From NCBI RefSeq assembly GCF_025685605.1, contig NZ_JAGTUT010000001.1, positions 3,658,001 through 3,722,000 on the forward strand: a stretch of DNA of 64,000 bases, in the 5' to 3' direction. Below the pieces are notes generated by a model that had not been told where the DNA came from, ran no database searches, and saw only the letters and a program-made list of their open reading frames with translations. The position numbers were made by a program, and so were the translations under genes. The stretch comes from Granulicella arctica (GTDB lineage: Bacteria; Acidobacteriota; Terriglobia; Terriglobales; Acidobacteriaceae). The stretch's first letter is position 1, and each line of letters opens with the position of its first letter. Below are positions 60,966 through 64,000 of this stretch, piece by piece.

Positions 60966-61547
60966 CTATTTGGCAGCCATCTCGGCGGCTTCTGCGTGGA
61001 TGACGTTGGGAAGGTTGACCGCTACATAGCCGTCGCGCGCGACCATCTTGCCGCGTTCGCGGTAGAGGGCGGGGTCCTCCGGTTGCACGGTCGCGAGACC
61101 GTCGACGTAGCGGTTGTACATGCAGAAGGCTGCGGCGATGAGGACGGTGTCATGGATCTCGAGGTCAGTCGCGCCTTCGCTGCGTGCGGCCTGTACGTCG
61201 CCGGTCGTCACCTTCTTGCCATCCTGCTGTACCTTGCCAGCGATGGTGAGCAGCGCTTTGAGCTTGGGAGTGATGGCGGCGGAGTGAAAGTCCTGCTTGA
61301 CGCAGGCAACGAGAGCTTCATCGCCATCGAGATGCGCGGCGGCGATGGCGCCGTGAATGGACTGGCAATAATGACAGGTGTTCAGCGAGGAGACATAGGT
61401 TGCGATGAGCTCGCGCTCACCCTGGGTCAGGGAGTTTGGCTGGCGCAGCAGGACGTCGACGAGCTCGTTGAGGGGCTTTGAGCTTTCGGGGCGGAAGGCC
61501 ATAGGGCCACGGATTCCGGGAAGGTTGGGCAGGTTGATGTGTGGCAT
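60966..61547 (-). CDS. AhpD-like carboxymuconolactone decarboxylase family protein
   Basis: A 193-residue helical protein. The redox motif C-x2-C-x3-H is in NTCHYCQSIHGAI, as in AhpD, where the Cys pair reduces a peroxiredoxin. RELIATYVSSLN and the repeat of this helix pair mark the peroxidase-related branch. AAGGAGAC precedes the ATG at 61547. It follows the MFS transporter gene by 44 bases, so both may form one operon. Confidence 0.9.
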   Translation of the reverse strand: MPHINLPNLPGIRGPMAFRPESSKPLNELVDVLLRQPNSLTQGERELIATYVSSLNTCHYCQSIHGAIAAAHLDGDEALVACVKQDFHSAAITPKLKALLTIAGKVQQDGKKVTTGDVQAARSEGATDLEIHDTVLIAAAFCMYNRYVDGLATVQPEDPALYRERGKMVARDGYVAVNLPNVIHAEAAEMAAK

Positions 61548-61591
61548 GACGTCTCCTTTTGAGGCTGGTGAAGGTGCAAGGACGAGTACCT

Positions 61592-62860
61592 CTACAGCGG
61601 GCTTTCGCGCGCTGTTTCGAGGACCAGGCCTGCGTCGGCTGTCGAGAAAAAAGCGTGGGGATAGCGTGGGAGAAGCAGTTGAACGAAGGCCGCGAGAAAG
61701 AGGGGAGCGGCGAGCAGAAGAACCTTCGAGGTGAGATAGGTGCCGGCCTGATCGAAGGCGTGTCCCATCAACACTGGCCCCATGGCTCCGCCGACTGCGT
61801 AGGCTGTCCAGCTGAGGCCGTAGAGCGTTGAAAAGCGCGCACGACCGAAGTATTTCGCGATGAGATATGGAACGACATCAGCCTCACTACCAGCGCCGAA
61901 GCCGAGTAGGAAAGCTCCAAGGATGCCCATGGTGGCCGTAGCTGCATAGGCGATCGTGATGATGCCAGTTCCTGCGATGAGCAGGACAGCGAGTGAGACG
62001 AAAGGCGCGAAGATCCGATCGAGCAGATGGCCGGTGATGAGGCGGCCCACGATGCCGGAGAGCCCGAGCATGGAGAGAGCGAGGGCGGCGCTCGAAGATG
62101 TGATCGAACGACCGGTGAGGAGAGCGGCGAGATGGGCGATCGCACCATTGATGCTGAGTGCGGAGAGCATGACAGGGATCGCGATCAGCCAGAAGATACT
62201 TGTTCTCAGAACCTGACCAATTTTGAGGTTTTCAGAGACAGTGATTGGTTCGACCTTCGTGACAGGGCTGTTACGCACCATCAACGTTGTGAGCGGAATA
62301 CCAAGCAGGGCAATCGCGCCAAGCACGAGGTACGCGCTGCGCCAGCCTTGTGTCGTAATCATGTGCTGGGTCAAGAGCGGAAGGAGGATCGAGCCGGTTC
62401 CACTTCCAGTCAGAACTAATGCGAGGGCGAGACCGCGCCGCTGGTCGAACCAAGTAAGCACCGCGCGCGAGTAGGCCAGCTGCGCGGTTCCGTTGCCGAC
62501 GATCCCAATCACCACATACGTTGCATAGAACTGGCCGATGTGTCCCCTGAGCAAAGAGAGAGATGCCAGGGAGGACGCGAAGACGACGATAGATGGCAGG
62601 ATGATTCTGCGTGGCGGAAGGCGATCGAGAAGCGATCCGATCATCGGGGAGCATGCAGCCACAGTCAGAGCGGTGATCGCGAACCCCCGCGATATGGCTT
62701 CACGCTTCCATCCAAACGACAGTTGCAACGGTGTAAGAAAGAGGCTGAAGGTGAAGGGCACGATAGCCGCAAAGCTGACCATCACGCCGACAAAGGCAGC
62801 GAAGGTGATTCGCCAGCCTGTGTAGCGCAGTGAGCTTTCGTTGAAGTCATGATCAGGCAT
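61592..62860 (-). CDS. MFS transporter, monocarboxylate/OFA-like
   Basis: A 422-residue 12-helix permease. Helix 1 region GWRITFAAFVGVMVSFAAIV and loop GSLLDRLPPRRIILPSIV fit the monocarboxylate-porter/oxalate-formate subgroup. The conserved AYSRAVLTWFDQRRGLALAL (first half) and a matching second half are visible. Substrate is probably a small organic acid; that is inferred from the family. It is the first gene of a likely two-gene operon with the AhpD-like protein. Confidence 0.87.
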   Translation of the reverse strand: MPDHDFNESSLRYTGWRITFAAFVGVMVSFAAIVPFTFSLFLTPLQLSFGWKREAISRGFAITALTVAACSPMIGSLLDRLPPRRIILPSIVVFASSLASLSLLRGHIGQFYATYVVIGIVGNGTAQLAYSRAVLTWFDQRRGLALALVLTGSGTGSILLPLLTQHMITTQGWRSAYLVLGAIALLGIPLTTLMVRNSPVTKVEPITVSENLKIGQVLRTSIFWLIAIPVMLSALSINGAIAHLAALLTGRSITSSSAALALSMLGLSGIVGRLITGHLLDRIFAPFVSLAVLLIAGTGIITIAYAATATMGILGAFLLGFGAGSEADVVPYLIAKYFGRARFSTLYGLSWTAYAVGGAMGPVLMGHAFDQAGTYLTSKVLLLAAPLFLAAFVQLLLPRYPHAFFSTADAGLVLETARESPL

Positions 62861-63209
62861 GAACGCGGCCGCCGTCGGAAGAGATGGAGTTCTCGACGTT
62901 GCTAGATAGATCGGGCGACGCCCATTGCAGCACTAAGATAAACATCGGATCCTTTAGAAGTGACTCTCAAGAACAGGCCCGAGTGTACGTTTCTAAGCGT
63001 GCAATGCACTCCGCGCATCGATGTATTTTGATCTCATGCTTTCGGTGTAGATCCGGCTTTGCGACTAAGGGTCGCTTTCACATCGAGTTTTTTGCCCAAC
63101 TGGTTGACTCTTGGAAGATCTATTTAGCGCTGTTGTAGTTCGCCGGGCATTCTGTAACAGGAGCGTAGGTCAACCGAATCGTGTTTTCGACGTTTAGTTC
63201 GGTTGTAAT
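62861..63209. other. Gene-free stretch (349 bases)
   Basis: No gene recognised. A plus-strand open frame at 62884-63138 has no ribosome site and no family match that I can see. It adjoins two pseudogenes and may be decayed too. Confidence 0.5.
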
Positions 63210-63449
63210 TCAGCGGAGCGCCGGCACAGGGCCCGAGAAGAACGGCTTACCGCCACCAAGCACAGTGGGGCGTAAGTAGATTCGATATTCATCAATTCGA
63301 CCAAGCTCGATGAGCGTTCCAGCCCGACCCGGGCCTCCGACCTCAATTTCCCCAGCGAATTGTGTCTTTAGTTCGCGGATCATCCCCTCGATGTTATCGG
63401 CGACAAGCCTTGCATTGGGCTCGATTGACTTAGTAAACACGAAGACTTC
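63210..63449 (-). pseudogene. Fragment of a dihydrofolate reductase-family (RibD C-terminal) protein
   Basis: On the minus strand, VFVFTKSIEPNARLVADNIE, IEVGGPGRAGTLIELGRIDE and YLRPTVLGGGKPFFSG match the C-terminal half of the DHFR/RibD family, common in bacteria. The NADPH-binding N-terminal half is missing; the frame upstream is antisense to the Hcp remnant. A stop comes right after PVPALR, before the normal last strands. So it is cut at both ends. Confidence 0.75.
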
Positions 63450-63896
63450 GTCATCACCAAATACCTGGACGTATCGTCGCCGAAGCTGTACGAGATGTAT
63501 TCGTCCGGCAAGCACATCTCCAGGGTGACCATCGATCTTATGCGAGCCTCAGGTGACACTCCGGTGAAGTATATGGTGATTGAAATGGATCAGGTCGTCA
63601 TTTCGAGGGTGGCCCACGAAGGGATGATAGGCGAGAGTCGTCCGACAGAGGCTGTGTCGTTCGACTACGGCGTCATCAAGTGGACGTATATTGACCCGCT
63701 ACAACGTGAAGGGAGCTAAGGCGGCAACGTAAGAGGCGGCTGGAGTCTTATCGAGAACAAGATCCCGGCCCCGTAGGTTGCGAAAGCTGAAGCTCCTCCG
63801 AAGGAGCCTGTGTCGAGCGCTAAAGCTGAACCCAAAAAGGGAATCGGTTTGGTGAAGACACCTGCCAACGCGAGTTTGCGAAAGAAGTCAGCTTAG
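63432..63896 (+). pseudogene. Type VI secretion Hcp-like pseudogene
   Basis: The plus-strand frame reads SKHEDFVITKYLDVSSPKLY, then SSGKHISRVTIDLMRASGDT and AVSFDYGVIKWTYIDP, a clear Hcp tube-protein pattern. The N-terminal third is missing: a stop at 63426 and the DHFR fragment take its place. There are two in-frame stops, TAA at 63717 (where GGNVRGGWSLIENK continues after it) and TAG at 63774. A Lys/Ala/Pro-rich tail then runs to TAG at 63894. No other type VI gene is in the window. Confidence 0.75.
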
Positions 63897-64000
63897 GCGT
63901 TAAAAGGTTAGCAAAACCCGCAGTATGTTCTTTTTTGCTCGTGGTAAGGTTTCATCAGATTTGGTGCTGGGTAGGGGTGTCAGCGAGACTGGGAGACAAG

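Overview
The window looks like chromosome from an acidobacterium of subdivision 1 (Terriglobia; Granulicella/Edaphobacter/Terriglobus-like). This is inferred from protein content, not from an rRNA gene, because none is present. The pointers are lipid A enzymes of a Gram-negative (LpxL-like, LpxD), a BshB1 bacillithiol deacetylase, an Oar-like TonB-dependent receptor with a carboxypeptidase-regulatory N-terminus, one soluble and one membrane-anchored winged-helix/TPR regulator, many glycoside hydrolases, moderately high GC, and an intact two-part-ORF-free ssrA gene.

Region 1 (0.2-23.4 kb) is mostly housekeeping: SYLF protein, LpxL-like acyltransferase, LpxD, a MobB-like NTPase, BshB1, an exported beta-propeller, a fused homocysteine methyltransferase/MTHFR, XseB, a polyprenyl diphosphate synthase, YajQ, TatD, a frameshifted cupin gene, MetG, an MFS transporter, a YdcZ-type transporter, a GH29 fucosidase and an alpha/beta hydrolase. 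It ends in a tight co-directional run: a MeaB-methylmalonyl-CoA epimerase fusion, TsaB, RimI, Psd, PssA and a cysteine-less aspartate-semialdehyde dehydrogenase paralogue.

Region 2 (23.5-34.1 kb) is a complete tripartite RND efflux operon (pump, adaptor, TolC-like channel). It is followed by a candidate small RNA with its own terminator, a CYCXC-family protein, a half-size EamA transporter, the tmRNA gene ssrA (tag AEPQFALAA) and a MATE transporter.

Region 3 (34.2-56.3 kb) is accessory in character. The G-over-C bias of the + strand, strong on both sides, disappears or reverses here. It carries two TPR regulators, a ScyD-like secreted propeller, a truncated haemoglobin, several small exported or membrane proteins of unknown function, a trypsin-like lipoprotein protease paired with a small membrane protein, a repeat-bearing exported peptide upstream of two membrane proteins, a GH3 glucosidase and a second GH29 fucosidase. 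The highlight is a compact locus at 50.6-53.8 kb: a 77-residue precursor-like peptide, a radical SAM/SPASM maturase, an LpxL-fold protein that lacks the catalytic His motif, and a protein of two short beta-rich repeats. I read this as an uncharacterised ribosomally made, post-translationally modified peptide (RiPP) system, with the divergent winged-helix/TPR protein as its likely regulator.

Region 4 (56.3-64 kb) holds a reductive-dehalogenase/QueG-like iron-sulfur protein downstream of an Oar-like TonB receptor, an AhpD-like protein with an MFS transporter, and two abutting gene wrecks: a dihydrofolate-reductase-family fragment and a type VI Hcp-like pseudogene. No transposase, integrase, CRISPR array, tRNA or rRNA gene was recognised.
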